Under the pieces are notes generated by a model that saw only the letters and a list, made by a program, of their open reading frames with translations, did not search any database and was not told the origin of the DNA. This document shows, piece after piece, positions 9,594 through 22,100 of a stretch of 64,000 nt of DNA. The DNA comes from Phallusia mammillata. Taxonomy: Eukaryota; Chordata; Ascidiacea; Phlebobranchia; Ascidiidae. Location: NCBI GenBank assembly GCA_003260075.1, contig QLIY01000184.1, forward strand, positions 64,929-128,928. Reading direction: 5' to 3'. The position numbers and the translations under genes are program-made. Numbering within the stretch: position 1 is the stretch's first letter; every line of letters begins with the position of its first letter.

Positions 9594-12336
9594 TTATCCG
9601 AGACTGGCGTAAAAGTCGTCAAGCCCATCACCAGATGCAGGAGGTGCATCGTACGTGGGCTCTTGTTCTTGATTTTGGTTTTCTTCGTAGCCTTCCTCCC
9701 CGGCAGCAATATCGTATACATTCTCTTCAGTTTGATAACTAGCATCATTGCCGTAGCTTCTTTCATCGTATCCGTTGCTGGTTTGATAATCTCCTCCTGT
9801 CACCTCCTCCTGGTGCTGATTATAATCATCCTGACTGTATTCATTTGTAGCTGCTTCTTGTTCGTACGAGACTTCAGCCACATTTCCCTGCTGTTCATAC
9901 GACTCTTCAGGGCGGTTCTCCTGCTGTTCATACGATTCTTCAGCAACGTTTTCCTTTTGGTCTTTATCCACGTCCTCCTGTTGATCGTAGGACTCTTCAA
10001 CCACATTTTCTTGCTCTGGAACATGTTGCTCAACTTCAGCAGGTGGATTGTAGTTGTCGTTTAGGGCGGAGTCGTCTTCAGGGTTTTCAGTTTGCTTTTG
10101 TGGCTCGGGATCACTCATCTCACGTACTTCCGGCTTGTCCTGCTCTTGTGCTGGTGCTTCGGTTTGTGCGTCATCTTTTGTATACTCTGCTTTGGTCGCC
10201 TTGGTTTTTTGATCGGCTAAAGCAGCTTTTGAAATAAGAAATGCGCTTCGTTAAAGATTGCCTGCGCTTATAAAAACAACAAAGAGCAGGGGTCGGCAAC
10301 CTTTTTGTACTGCGGACCGTTTTTAAAACTGAAATTTTATCGCGAACCGGTCTTCAAAAAACTACAATTTTTTTTGGAATAAAAACGCATAAATTAGTTT
10401 ATAGTCCCCGGGAAGCACGGGCAAAATGTTTTAAAACATTTGGTCTGAAAACGTATACGGCCCGGTAACAAAGTTCTCGCGGACCGGCGGTTGCCTACCA
10501 CTGACATAGACAATTCGACCTACGCCTTTGTTAAGGGTTGGCTAAGTTGATGTGTTTGTTTGTTGTCCAGAGAAACTTGTGATACGTCGGTTAATTACAT
10601 CTTCATATAACTATGTATAATCAGATCGACAAATGTTGGCTATTAACTATATGCTGCTACATATGCAAATAAGTCAAGAACAGCCATACGTTTGTCGTTG
10701 GTAGGTGAAACCGTTTTTTCGCACAATAAGACAAATAAACTTGGTATATGATCTATGCGATGCTAAATAAGCTGTTGGGACTTACCATTTTTTTCACGAC
10801 GGCGACGACTTTTTGTGGATGCAAGTTCCTTGCCCTTGTAGGCATTGTCGCTGATTTGTGTTGTTAGTTTCTGCAGTCTTATATTCTCAGGGGTATCTGC
10901 AACCTTTGAAATGAAAAACTATTTTTTTTTCAAAACACAACCATGCATTCAACACGCGCTATACTAAATACAGTGGTGGGATTCAGCCGGTGCGTACCGG
11001 TTGTATCGAACCGTCTCACGAAATTTTATGAGATTAGCGAACCGGTTAGCATTACCTATGGTTGCTGTCAATGGACTTTTAGTCACAGAACCGGCTGAAA
11101 AATACGACTTTTGTGATAGAACCAACTGACAAACAATTTGAATTCAACCACTGACCAAATAGTCTCAAATCAAATAGAAATGCATTCACGGGATGTTCGC
11201 AATCACATGTATATGCGACTATATTGTAGAGGAAACTAAAATCGAACGTGTCTATGTATCACACAGTTGTTCAGTGTGTAAATATTTTACTGCAACACTT
11301 GCCTGTGTAAATTTTGTTCTATTCTTTTCGAAATCGCTCGTGTACTTTGACTTGCTAACAAGCGAGCTCATTCGTTTAGCGTTTTCTATCTCTGGTGTTG
11401 TTGTGCTTAATCCCTTCCCTTTGATTTGTTCAAACGATGCTTTGTACTTGTTCTGAAAGAATACAAAACATGATAAAACACGGTTTCTTACCTGTTGCAG
11501 TGACTCTGGGGCAATGATTGGCACATTGTATGTATGATGGATAAGATATTTTTATTCAGTATGTTATTAAAACGAAGGAGAATTAACAGTATTGTTACAA
11601 AACGTTTTGGTGTAACACAGGGGTGGGCAACGTGCGGCACTTTTCCATTTTTTGTGCGGCCCTTTATCTTCTTTCACCTATTTCCCCCCCAAAAAGGCTA
11701 TTTGAGTGTTCATCATGCTGGAACTTTTGCTCTTTTAGTTTAGTGTTTGTGCGATGTCACCCGTAGGCTACACCGCTACAGCGGTGTATATACTAATGTG
11801 TATCTGCTATGATTTTTATATCCCCTTGTACTAGTGGTTTTCTAGTAAAAGCTGAAAATATAAATTAGTGTTTATTTGATGTGCGGCCCTCCTGTAAGCA
11901 TTACATTTTCCTAACTGGCCCTTGTGTTAAAAAGGTTGCCCACCCCTTGTGTCACTGATTAAAAGCAAATTAAACTCAAAAGTTTCCCTTTTACATTTCT
12001 TCGTGTGCCGCAAAATATAAATGTTATTTGAAGTGCAAATCATACATCATGTTTGGTTTGGGGCGACATGCAGACGTGAGCTTAACGCTAGAATTTTAGA
12101 TAAATTTTATTGTTGCCAATAACAATCCAACCAAACACATTGAAAAGACAATTTTTTGAATCTACTGAGCATGTATGATAAGTTGCCGAGTTTAGAATTT
12201 TACACCACTAAACTAAACACGTTACCTGACTTTGCTGTTTAGACATGTTTAAGGCATGCATCATCTGTGGCGTCATGTATGACTTTGCTGCGGCGGCAGC
12301 CCATCGCTTTTTCTTCTCTTCTTCTGTCTCGGGCAT
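9594..12336 (-). CDS. Nebulin-repeat protein with acidic Gln/Tyr-rich tail
   Basis: Minus-strand exons 12226-12336, 11492-11503 (12-nt microexon, residues SLQQ), 11303-11452, 10786-10903 and 9594-10225, in phase, about 340 aa. Exon 1 starts MPETEEEKKKRWAAAAAKSY. Exons 3 and 4 contain nebulin-type actin-binding repeats: KYKASFEQIKGKG, then TPEIENAKRMSSLVSKSKYT, then VADTPENIRLQKLTTQISDN followed by AYKGKEL; compare the family pattern YKxxFExxKGK and TPExxRxKxxxxxxSxxxYK. Exon 5 is a low-complexity acidic tail in which a unit like ESYEQQENVAE recurs four times before a DY-rich end (GLDDFYASLG). Nebulin repeats bind F-actin, so a thin-filament or cytoskeletal role is inferred. No LIM or SH3 domain is seen, unlike LASP and nebulette. 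The third intron begins with GC rather than GT. Confidence 0.75.
10287..10503. mobile_element. hAT-like MITE, diverged target-site duplication
   Basis: 217 bp in the last intron of the nebulin-like gene. The ends are CAGGGGTCGGCAACC and GGTTGCCTACCACTG, inverted repeats with a few mismatches. Flanks ACAAAGAG and ACATAGAC look like an 8-bp duplication with two changes. The sequence near 49124-49280 is a relative in the opposite orientation. Confidence 0.75.
10971..11153. mobile_element. hAT-like MITE in the GC-AG intron of the nebulin-like gene
   Basis: 183 bp with ends CAGTGGTGGGATTCAG and TTGAATTCAACCACTG (inverted repeat with few mismatches). Flanked by ACTAAATA and ACCAAATA, a 7 of 8 match to a target-site duplication. 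No coding capacity. Confidence 0.8.
11297..11304 (-). other. Non-canonical GC 5' splice site (CAG|GCAAGT)
   Basis: The exon ending at 11303 (minus strand) reads AAATTTACACAG and continues GCAAGTG. No GT donor keeps the phase here, and the next exon (10903 downward, acceptor TTTCAAAG) continues the nebulin repeat in phase 0. GC with an otherwise consensus CAG|GCAAGT is the usual form of the minor GC-AG intron class. Confidence 0.7.
11618..11949. mobile_element. hAT-like MITE, 332 bp
   Basis: Ends CAGGGGTGGGCAAC and GTTGCCCACCCCTTG are inverted repeats. It lies in the intron between the first exon and the 12-nt microexon of the nebulin-like gene. The flanks (GTGTAACA left, GTGTCACT right) give only a poor duplication match, so the insertion is old or the outer base is misplaced. 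Confidence 0.75.
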
Positions 12337-13081
12337 TTTAAGACTTTACACTGTTCAAATATTACAAGTATTTTACTTGCTAAAATGAATACTTTACAAT
12401 TATTAGACAATGAATGTTGCTCTTATAATATCAAAAGCTAAAAATCACTATGTTTTTGTAAACGCTTTACACAGGCAAAAACCAAACAGCGTTTGTGCTC
12501 ATACACCAACGTTCACATCCGTCTAACCTAGCTTGGTGGGCTATTCGAGAACTATTCACTGCCGGCTCTGGGCTACGACTTAGAAGGGCTTGTCAGAGAA
12601 AGATACTTCGCGCATGTCGTCATTTCCTCTTCTCCTCTCCATCTCACTCGCTGCGCCCGCGCCACTTCCCCCTGTCATATCACAACACAATGCTACTGCG
12701 CGGTTGCTTTCGAACATTTTCTACCCAACGCAATAGAGTTGAAACTCACCAAGTGGCATGTCGAAACTCATTAGTGCGCAGAACTGCAATTTTCAGCTCT
12801 GTTTGCGAAAATAATAAACAAAACACCTACACATATACAACTACCACAAACGGTTGGCAAACACACGTGGACAAATGCTGAAACTTCCTACAGTGACGTA
12901 GACCTGGTTACCTGGACAAGCGTGGGTTGAATCAGCATCCTGCAACGTGCGTGGCTATTTGTACCGCGGGTCGTACTCCTGTACTCCCGTTAAGTAAATC
13001 AGAACGTACCAAGTCAAGGCTTTTCTTGGGCAGGCAGATCAACCGCTGTAAGGTTGGAACGAAGCAGGAAAGACAACAGAT
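12337..13081. promoter_or_regulatory. Divergent intergenic region, nebulin-like (-) and PX-SH3-SH2 (+) genes
   Basis: 745 bp between two start codons that point away from each other, so both promoters, or one shared promoter, should lie here. The part from about 12500 to 12700 is noticeably richer in C and G than its surroundings. I see no confident TATA box. The plus-strand open frame at 12495-12881 has no recognised domain and is probably chance. Confidence 0.45.
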
Positions 13082-16000
13082 ATGAATTCTAAAAGGACGC
13101 TTATCAGCGTTAACGTGGTGGATGTCGAGAAACGAAGAAAACCATCGAAGCACTATGTAAGGATCACACTGCCAATATTTAAAACTAAGATTTTTAGGCT
13201 CTTTTAGCGCCGGTCTGAGAATTGTTAGATCTCTTGACCTTTTATTATCGAGATTTCTCATTGGTTTTGTGTAGGTTTATGTGATGAGCGTTTCGTGGAG
13301 TGATGGTAACCTTTGCAACATTGCAAGAAGATTTAGTTCATTTTTTGACATGCACGTAAGTACCTAGAATATGACACCATAAGTTTTGTGTATAGTTTTG
13401 TCATTAAAAGAACTTGTCAAGGTAAAGTATTATGTTAGTAACATTTTATTGTCATAATTTGTGTTTGCTAGATGGCTCTACTCGAAAAATTTCCGGTAGA
13501 AGGGGGGCAAAAAGATCCATCGAAACGTCTTCTTCCGTTTCTTCCGGGAAAACTCTTCTTTCGCAGATCACACACCCGTGATGTAACCATGCAGAGACTT
13601 GGCAAAATCAGCGAATACTGTCAGGTGACACTCGTACCAGTTTGTAAACCTATCCTTCCTGCTGCAATCTACGCAAGCGAGCAGTCAATGTGTGTGATTA
13701 TTGCTACTAAGTGCTTTTAAGTTACTTGCTATTAGGTTGTGGAATTATTGATTATACAAACTGCTGCGTCGTTTTCAGGATCTTACGAAGCTTCCAGATT
13801 ACATTTCACAATGCGACATAATACTGAACTTCTTCCAGTCCAGTGTTGACGATGAGAAAATAAGCAGGTATGCAAAGTTTAACTGCCTGATTTACATTTT
13901 TACTTGGATATAACATTGCTTATGCAGTTTTTGTTTGCAGACGGCCAGAGTCGGAAACAAACGGTTTGTAATTGTGGACTGTATACAATATAAATGCTGT
14001 GAATTTCAAATTGCTTTGTTATAGATTTCCTTAAGTTATTTTCGGCACAAAAACCTAAACGCATAACAACTTTATTGTTGAACGTACCTACTTGACTGCT
14101 TAAATCCCAGAAAAACCGGAAATCAGAAACATCACTGGACCGATAGAGATGGAATCGTACATCGCTATTGCAGACTACAAAGCGGAGGCCAAGAACCAGA
14201 TCAGCATGCATGTCGGAGAAGTGGTAGAGGTCGTGGATAAAAGCGAAACTGGTAAGATAGGCAGGTTTTGAAAGCTTCATTGTTTCAACCGATTTCGGTC
14301 CATCTATAGGTTGGTGGTTGGTGTGTAACCTTTATGATGCGAACGGTTTCGTTCCCGGTGCGTTCCTGGAAAAGCTGGATGCAGACCAGGAAGACAATGC
14401 ACAGGATGAGGAGGATGATGCTGACGATGCAGGTATAGTAACAAAAACTTGACTAGAAATTATGAAAGACACTGCTGACTAAGGCGATTGTTTTCCCGGA
14501 CACACTTAATTGTCAATGTATTTACCTTCTCGGTCGAGAGTGCATGGATTAAGTGTTTGTTCATTGCAGGCACGTTGTATATTGCCAAAGTCGCTTATGA
14601 CTCAACTTCGAAAGACGAGCTGAGCTTTCCAGCCGGAGCTCAATTGGAATTGGTGAAAAAGAATTCCGACGGGTGGTGGTTAATGAGGTAACCTTACCTA
14701 TACTTGTACCTACTTACCTATACTTGTACCTAGTCGGAAGAAATACCTACCAATATTTCTTCCGACTAAAATCGTCCCATTACCGAAATAATAACAAGTT
14801 TGTTGTAAGATCGGGTAGACTGCCTAACTTCCTTCTTTTACAACAAGTCTGATGCATATCGCGCTGCCCAAACATGTACCCACTTCCTGCAAAAACTTTG
14901 GCACTTTGCTAAGTCATGATTAACTACTGGCACCAACGCCAATGTTTTGGGCAGTGTTTTAACAGGCAAGTCGCCCGCACGGTTTATTAAACCACAATAT
15001 CTTATGTTGTTAATGTTATAACCAGAATTGTAAGCGGGCCTGAAATTCGGCCCCGAACCCTGCCCAAACAGAGAAGGGCGACCCTGATTTTTAAAAAGCA
15101 AGTCCGAATCAGGCTCGAAAGTTGGTAAAAATGCGTTAAAAATGAAGCCCTGTGTATCTCTATAGAGTCGGGACCGAATCAAGTCGGATTTGTTGAAACT
15201 TAATCACGAATCAGGCCCAAAGCTTACCCTAAAAGCCCTACCCGATTTATACTTTAACAACAAAACTAACACGATTGTGTATATTGGACAGAAACAACAG
15301 CTCGGAAGGTTGGGCGCCTGCTTCATTTATGACAAAGTCCGATCGTTCCCGTAGCGCATCAACACCCCCTGCACGTTATGGAAATGGACAAAACGTCTTT
15401 CCAGGTATTTTTTGTCAATGGTTTAAAACATCTGAAAACATATGTAGTATCTGTGGATGTCTTTTGTGAAATTGTTTTAAAAGTGGTGGTGTCTTTTTTT
15501 TCTTTGGGATACAATTCCGCTTAGTTTAAAGTTATGTAATTGTACTAGTGCACACCCATATGTACACTAAATGCCGAAGTTGATGATTACTCAATACAAT
15601 TCGGTTGAATGGCAAATAAGTTAAAATTCTTTATTCTCCTTACAGTTGGAAGTGCATCAACCTTGCAAGTGGCCAGCAAGCCACCACCAAAACGAAACAC
15701 AATCAATCGAAAGCTTAACTCAGAAACGCGCAAGGCTGCTTTGAAGAGACTTGACACTTTTGAAGAAGTGACCGAAGAGACCAGGCAGCATTACGTTACT
15801 CTTTTTTCTCTTGATAACAAAGTTCCCGACGGTCTGAGTTTCGGTGTCGGACAGGTGGTCGAGGTACATAAATTACTACAGCAAGTTTGTAGGGCAAGGG
15901 CGATTACCTTGTGGGGGATAGTATCTTCCGATTCGCCGTTTTTATCTCTCAAAGTTAACATATGCTTACATTTCTGTAAAGAACTTATTTTTCCTAAAGC

Positions 16001-18033
16001 ATAAAGCTACGCTCATACATTGATAACAACTTGCTTTGTGTCGTCTAAAACAGTGCTTCCCAACCTTTTCCAGCTCACGGCCCACTTTAAAAAAAATTTT
16101 TTTTTGGTGGAGCACTGTTTTAACACATTGTACTTTTGCCTCAAATTTACTTCCTGCCTTGATGAAACCGTATTTGATGTATTCTGGGTCCAAATGAAGT
16201 TATGGCATCAAGATTTTACAACTAATACAAGCACTGTTGTGACGCGACGGTCACAGTTTGGGTGTGAAAAAAGCTTTGTTTGACGTGAAACCTTATGCGG
16301 CTTTCATAGTGAGAATATGTTTGTTTTTTTGATAATATAGTTAAACTTGAAAGTATGTTCACATGAACTGTATAACTTTTGAACTTCTATTTTGGTATGA
16401 TAATAGTTTGACAAGTTTCGCGGCCCACGAGAAAGAACGTCGCGGCCCACCAGTGGGCCGCGGACCACCGGTTGGGAAGCGCTGGTCTAAAAAACGTTGT
16501 GTATTTATCATTTGTTTTATATTGTATTCCGTTTGGACACATGTATACCGTTTTTAATGCTGTACAAGTTACCTAATTTTGATTTAGAAACAACTTTATT
16601 TGACAAATATAAAAATTAGAAACACTACCCTCCAACGCCCACGCGTGTGTTAATGCATTGACAGGTGATCGAGCAATCTGACAACGGTTGGTGGTTCGTA
16701 GCATTTGCTGGGAAAGAAGGATGGGTTCCTGCAAACTACCTTGGTCCCGTTAAGAGCCCGGTGAGCGGAAACGGGAGTCCTCCTAAGCAGAGAAGCACTT
16801 CGGAGGTTGTTCTGAAGCCATGGGAGAGGCTGGCTTTAAGTGACAAAAGAAAGAAAGAAGATGCCCCTCTTGCGAGAGTTAAACCAAAACCTGAGCGGCC
16901 GAAAGGTCCAGAAATTTCAACACTTTCACAACCGATGTTGCCGAAAAAAGATATTTTACCAAAAAAGAAACAGTTGAGTGTAAAATAGAAAAAAAATCGA
17001 AAAATTTATATTTTACTATCAACTGGATCGTGGTTAATAAGTGTAATCTTTCTTTGTACTTTTTGATAAACATGACGAACTACATCTAAGATTAACCTTC
17101 AGCAGAAACATTGCGACTTTTTCGTTGTGCTGATGTTACGCAGAGTTGTTTGCTTTGCAATAAAATTAGGTCTCAAACAAATTAGCAATTACTCTGCCTA
17201 AAATATGGTTAATTCGTATAAAACCATAAATGTCTAAATTTTAACTATAAAATCTACTCTTGATTTCTAGCTGCCTATGCTATTGACAGACTTATATGTA
17301 TGATACATCGAATGTTTTTTCTAGGTTTGAAGCAATGCCTGGCATGTTGGCTGAAGTGATGAAACAGCAACAGAAAAAACTACTTCCGCCAACTAAAACC
17401 AACGCACTTAGATCCGAACCAAAGATTGAGGATGAAGCTCAATATGTGGCAATGGTCAATTATGCTGGTATTTAGCTTTACTCTGTGGTTAGTCCAACAC
17501 ACTGTTCATAAAATAAACCTTTCTAACGTCGCAGGTCAGCGACCAAAGCGCCTTGAAGACGAGCCGTGGTTTAAAGACATTGGTCGCCAGGAAGCAGAAT
17601 CTTCACTTAAAATGGAGGACAAGGTAACTCTATATTCTTACAAAGACAACGACTGATCACACAAGTTTGAGCCGATGGAACTTTTATTTTATCGGCTGTG
17701 GCATGCACGAACTCTTCGGTTGCGTTGATTCCTTAACTATTTTCTATTAGTTTCAATATTGATTTGCAGGAAGGCTACTTTGTTGTGAGACGCAGCAAAT
17801 CGGGTGGAAACGACAATCCTTATTCATTGACGCTTTACCATCGAAAAAACATCTTTAACTTTCACGTAAGAAAGAGAAGAGATGGCCGCTACGCAACCGG
17901 TATATACAGTGAAGGGGAGAAAACGTTTTCAAGTGTCCAAGAGCTTGTCCAGTTTTACAAAGAGAACACTTTGGTGGTTGGAGATGACAGCAATATGGTT
18001 ATACTGAAGGGGTCACCCAGCGACTACCTTTAA
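13082..18033 (+). CDS. PX-SH3-SH3-SH3-SH2 adaptor, Tks (SH3PXD2)/p47phox-like
   Basis: Fourteen exons in phase, about 645 aa: 13082-13156, 13275-13355, 13472-13624, 13779-13867, 13941-13963, 14111-14251, 14310-14432, 14570-14687, 15292-15404, 15646-15863, 16665-16972, 17325-17467, 17535-17623, 17770-18033. The PX domain (residues about 8-140) closely resembles vertebrate Tks5: [41 protein letters not shown]; the phosphoinositide-contacting arginines (in RRF and in RSHTRD) are present. Three SH3 domains follow near 153-210, 228-283 and 343-400, each with the family WW pair (SETGWWL, NSDGWWL, SDNGWWF). The C-terminus (about 539-640) is an SH2 domain ([15 protein letters not shown], then YFVVRRS with the phosphotyrosine-binding Arg), closest in feel to SLP-76/BLNK. 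Tks and p47phox scaffold NADPH oxidases and invadopodia; neither has an SH2 domain. The donor of exon 11 (CA|GTTGAG) is weak. The stop TAA is at 18031-18033. Confidence 0.88.
16051..16484. mobile_element. hAT-like MITE in intron of the PX-SH3-SH2 gene
   Basis: 434 bp with ends CAGTGCTTCCCAACC and GGTTGGGAAGCGCTG, flanked on both sides by the perfect 8-bp duplication GTCTAAAA (16043-16050, 16485-16492). No transposase frame. It accounts for over half of the intron that splits the third SH3 domain. Confidence 0.92.
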
Positions 18034-19161
18034 CAGAATTTCGGAACTATAAATATACACTTTAATGTTGCTCTGTTAGCATGCAGTTGTGTTGTTGTAA
18101 GAATGTAAGCTACGCATTATTGTTACAGTATTTAAGAGTTTCAAATTCGTTGTTATAACGTATCTCCTTTGTTCGCGTCTTTTTTGAACAACAGGTCTTT
18201 GTGTTTCAAGTGATTATTAAGTTTAAAAATTGTTATGTCTGTTTTAATATGTTTACAAGTAGGACAAAAGTTGTGGTGGAATGGAGGTTTAAAATAATCT
18301 GAACAGAAAAGAATGGGAGCTTTCTTTGTCAAATAAGCATATTAAATCGATAGGGCGAATGCAACACTACAGGAAACTGCTTTCAAGGCCCGTGTTACAT
18401 AGAAAAATATCACCAGAATCCAACCCACTGCCCATTCAACCATTTAGTGGCCAAAAGCTGAAGCTTAATTTTAGTGGCCAATTGGCCAAAAGTTAATGCT
18501 AAAAACGAGTATCAATTGGGGGTGGGAGTTAAGTGAACAACAGTATGTGAAAAGAAACACCGTTTGTTTTAACTGGTGAATTCAACCACCTAATGAGTCT
18601 CGTAATTGTATTCCAACTTTCATCTGCTGGGCAATGAACAACCAACTGCCACACGAATCTCGTTCAAGAACTTTGACCCGTGTTTCCATTTTACACACCA
18701 AAATATTATCGCGGGGTAAAGATAAGCGTCCCTGTATGACAAAAACGGGGAACTAAATGATTGGTCCGAGGACCGAAGAAACCACACAAAAAAAAACTAA
18801 AACATTTGTACCCGTTGGATTAAAAAAACAAACATTTGTACTGGTAGTAAGTCGAAAATCACCAAGCAAGGCGCAAACGTGAGGAGTATAATAATATTCG
18901 GGCGAGATGAAGTCAAATGGGTCCCACAGTAACAAGAAGCCCAACATGGATTGCACACAAAGCATTGGATACAAACTTACCATGATTGCTGGAAGGTAAA
19001 TACAGCAGCATAGCATGGCGACTATTTTCGAGCATCAGCAACATCTTAAAAACTATGAGCAGGCCGCTTTTCTATCACTGGTATTGTTAACCGCAGTGAG
19101 CAAAATAAACGATGTGGCATTTGAGTACCATAAATTATTATATGGCGCTTGGTAATTATAT
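18034..19161. other. Convergent intergenic region, no gene seen
   Basis: Lies between the 3' ends of the PX-SH3-SH2 gene (+) and TAPT1 (-), so it should hold both 3' UTRs and polyadenylation sites. Within it GTGGCCAAAAG and GTGGCCAATTGGCCAAAAG recur near 18450-18500. The minus-strand frame at 18753-19016 shows hydrophobic residues but no splice or family support. Confidence 0.5.
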
Positions 19162-22100
19162 TTACGATAAATCCTCTTCTATAGTGTCGGGTTTTGGGAC
19201 TAAAACAAGTCGCCGTTTGGCTTCACTGAAAATTCCGTCCCCAACAGCCAAAGCCGGCGGCACAGAGCTTTCTGCTTCGTCATCAACTCGCCCGTCAGCT
19301 GTCACAAGATTGTCGACAGAGGGCGCTCTCATCGACCTTTCTCTGAAAGATTACGTTAAATACGTTTGACTTTGACCACATATTGTTTTTTAACAATAGT
19401 TTTTTACTTCAACACGTCTCTGAACAAAAGTACATACATTTTGATTATTTATTAAGGTCACGATATTGATAGTCCAAAAGAGATAAATGCTACACAATCA
19501 CTAGTATGTACAGGTTATAGGCGCACTGTCACATTCATATGCCAAAAGGGACAAACTAACACATAGTACGTATATAAGTGACCGGATTCAGGTTTTACCT
19601 TGCTGGAGTGGTAAGGCTCACATTTGGCGCGGTCGACGGACCCTCACTTTTTCTTTTCTTTCGCGGTGGCACCTTTTCGCCACGACAGGGAGGCTCGTCT
19701 TTTTCTAGGGGTTTTACGTGCGACACAAGAATGGTTTTGTTGCCTCTTTGCTCAAACGGATCAACCACTGATAGCTTCGGAACAGTGAGAGGGACGCAAG
19801 AGGCCTGTGCTACGTCGTCGTGAATGAACTTGCACGCTTGTCCAACTATAACGATGCTGTTGAATATCTTGACCAGGATTAATCTGAGGGCATACGAGGT
19901 TGAACTTGGATCATAACATCACATCGGTTAGTCTATTTACAGAATTACTTTTGGTATTAAAATGGTATAAGCGGGTATTAGCGAGGTAATGTAGTACATT
20001 GAATGTGCCATTATCACCAATTATTATCGGACTGTAAACTAGGGGTTAAATTTAATAATACACTTGGAATATTGAAAGAACAGGACAGCGTCTACCGATA
20101 ATTTGAACCCTGCAAGACACGCATTGTGCTGGTGATTTAATCTGAAACCGTGATCGGAAAATAAGGACATCGTTTCGATGTGAGGGGTATAAAGTATGCT
20201 GGCACTTATTTGGAGAAAAGAAGATAATATACTCACGCTAAATAACCGATAGCGATAACCAGAATTCCTGTTGCACCGTGGAAGTCGATTGAAATCCTCG
20301 TGACGTGAAAAATCTAACAATAAGGTAAACAGAATTAAGTCCAAAAATCATGTACAATTTCACAACCATGTATCAGCGAAAACACGGTCTGTAGTTCGAG
20401 ACCTGGTGTTCAAGGGTTTCATTTCAAGTTGAGTCAAGTTACTGCAAGTTTTGGTCATTTACGCTTAAGCATTCGTTGGCGTTGTTCACAAACCACCGAC
20501 GATGAATGGTTTGAGCAAAACGCGCAAAAAGAGATTGTTCGAAAACGAATCTATGCATCGTAAAATCGACATTGGCTAAATCGAGGAACATAACTCCCAT
20601 CAAATCGGGAAATTTAAAACTGCGACTAAAACTGGCGTGTATTTTAACCACTGGTAAAAGTTCAGTAACAAACGGCGTTGAACTCACCAGCACGGCCAAG
20701 GGCAGTGGAATAAAACCTAGGCGTCTTGATACGAGGTCACAGTGATCAGAAATTGATCCTACTTGACGACTTGTCGCCACGTCGTAAGCAAATGTTGCTC
20801 GGTATTCCTTGTACGACTCGATAGGAATGTGATTGAACTTGAGGACAAACGCGTGTTTGAACCAATCAACTGTAAGCAATGGCTATTGGTAACGAAAATA
20901 AAAAGATGGTACTGAAAGTCAAGAAATCCATTATTTTTGAGTTAGATATTTTTTTAACTTATGGTATGGTAACTGGTTACCTCCTTTACTTACCCACATA
21001 TTCAGATGCTATGAGCGCAAATATGTTTGGCAAAAGTTCCATAAAATGTTCATAGTTCCATGCATACTGTTGCATGTTGCGAAGCAGCACAATAAACATC
21101 AACGCAAAATAGTGAAATCGCTCCCGTATGTCTGAACAAGAGATCTAAAGAACAGGAATTAAATTGTAGTTTCTACACCTATGTGGCATATATAACAGTG
21201 AGCCCACCTGAAAAAGATTGTTTTTGTCAAACTTTTTGAACACTGTTCCTTTGATTTCAACAAAGTTATTGGCCATCATTATTGTGAGTAGCACTTTGTT
21301 GTGAGAATTAAAAGCAACATTTAAAGTTGTGGCTTGAAACAAGACCAGTATGGCATGCATGACTTACAAGGAATTGGGTTAAGAAAACCAATACTGTTTA
21401 TATTGAAAAGTTTGTCACCAGCATTACATATTTTCCAAAAAAACTCTTTACAATATTGGGACAAGGCATGTTTATACCAACCTATCAATACAGAGAAATA
21501 ACACAAATAAAGGATACAAACATAGATAACAGCAAGTATCAAATGCAGCAACAATTTACAACTTTCCTTGATGCTTGGACCAGACTCTGTGGCAGTGAGA
21601 AATAATGCATCTAAAATATCTTGTCCAAATGAAGAAAATAATCTATCAGCTACCTAAAAATAAAAATCACAATGTATTGAAATGTTTTAAAACCCAGAAT
21701 ACACACACTTTTACTTTAGGTCAAAAATTTAATGCATTAAAAATGGACGAAGGTTACCTCCAGCATGTTGTAAATGATGTACAGTTTCATTAAAGTTTGT
21801 GCTCGCACCAGGTGGTATATAAAAGAAGTGTCAATATATGACATAACATAGGCACAAGATATAAAAATTATTCCTTTTAACAAATCACATTTTTGAGCTG
21901 GATCAAGAACAGACCGCCTGTTTAATACAAGTGATTTAGCTTTTAGATCTCTAAACATACTAATAAACGTAAACAGATGTTTCTACCTTCTTAGCCAACA
22001 ACAAGGAGCTGAAAGAAGGCGTATAAGTGCAAATAGAATTCGCAAAGGTAAGAATGTGAATACATATAAAAACACATCCAAACAAAGAAAAAGACCATAT

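Noticed and set aside
9591..10064. Plus-strand 157-codon hydrophobic frame as a membrane protein
   Set aside because: It is the antisense shadow of the acidic tail exon of the nebulin-like gene.
19578..19823. Plus-strand frame starting MTGFRFYLAG
   Set aside because: It is antisense to the TAPT1 exon 19599-19883, which continues the TAPT1 frame in phase.
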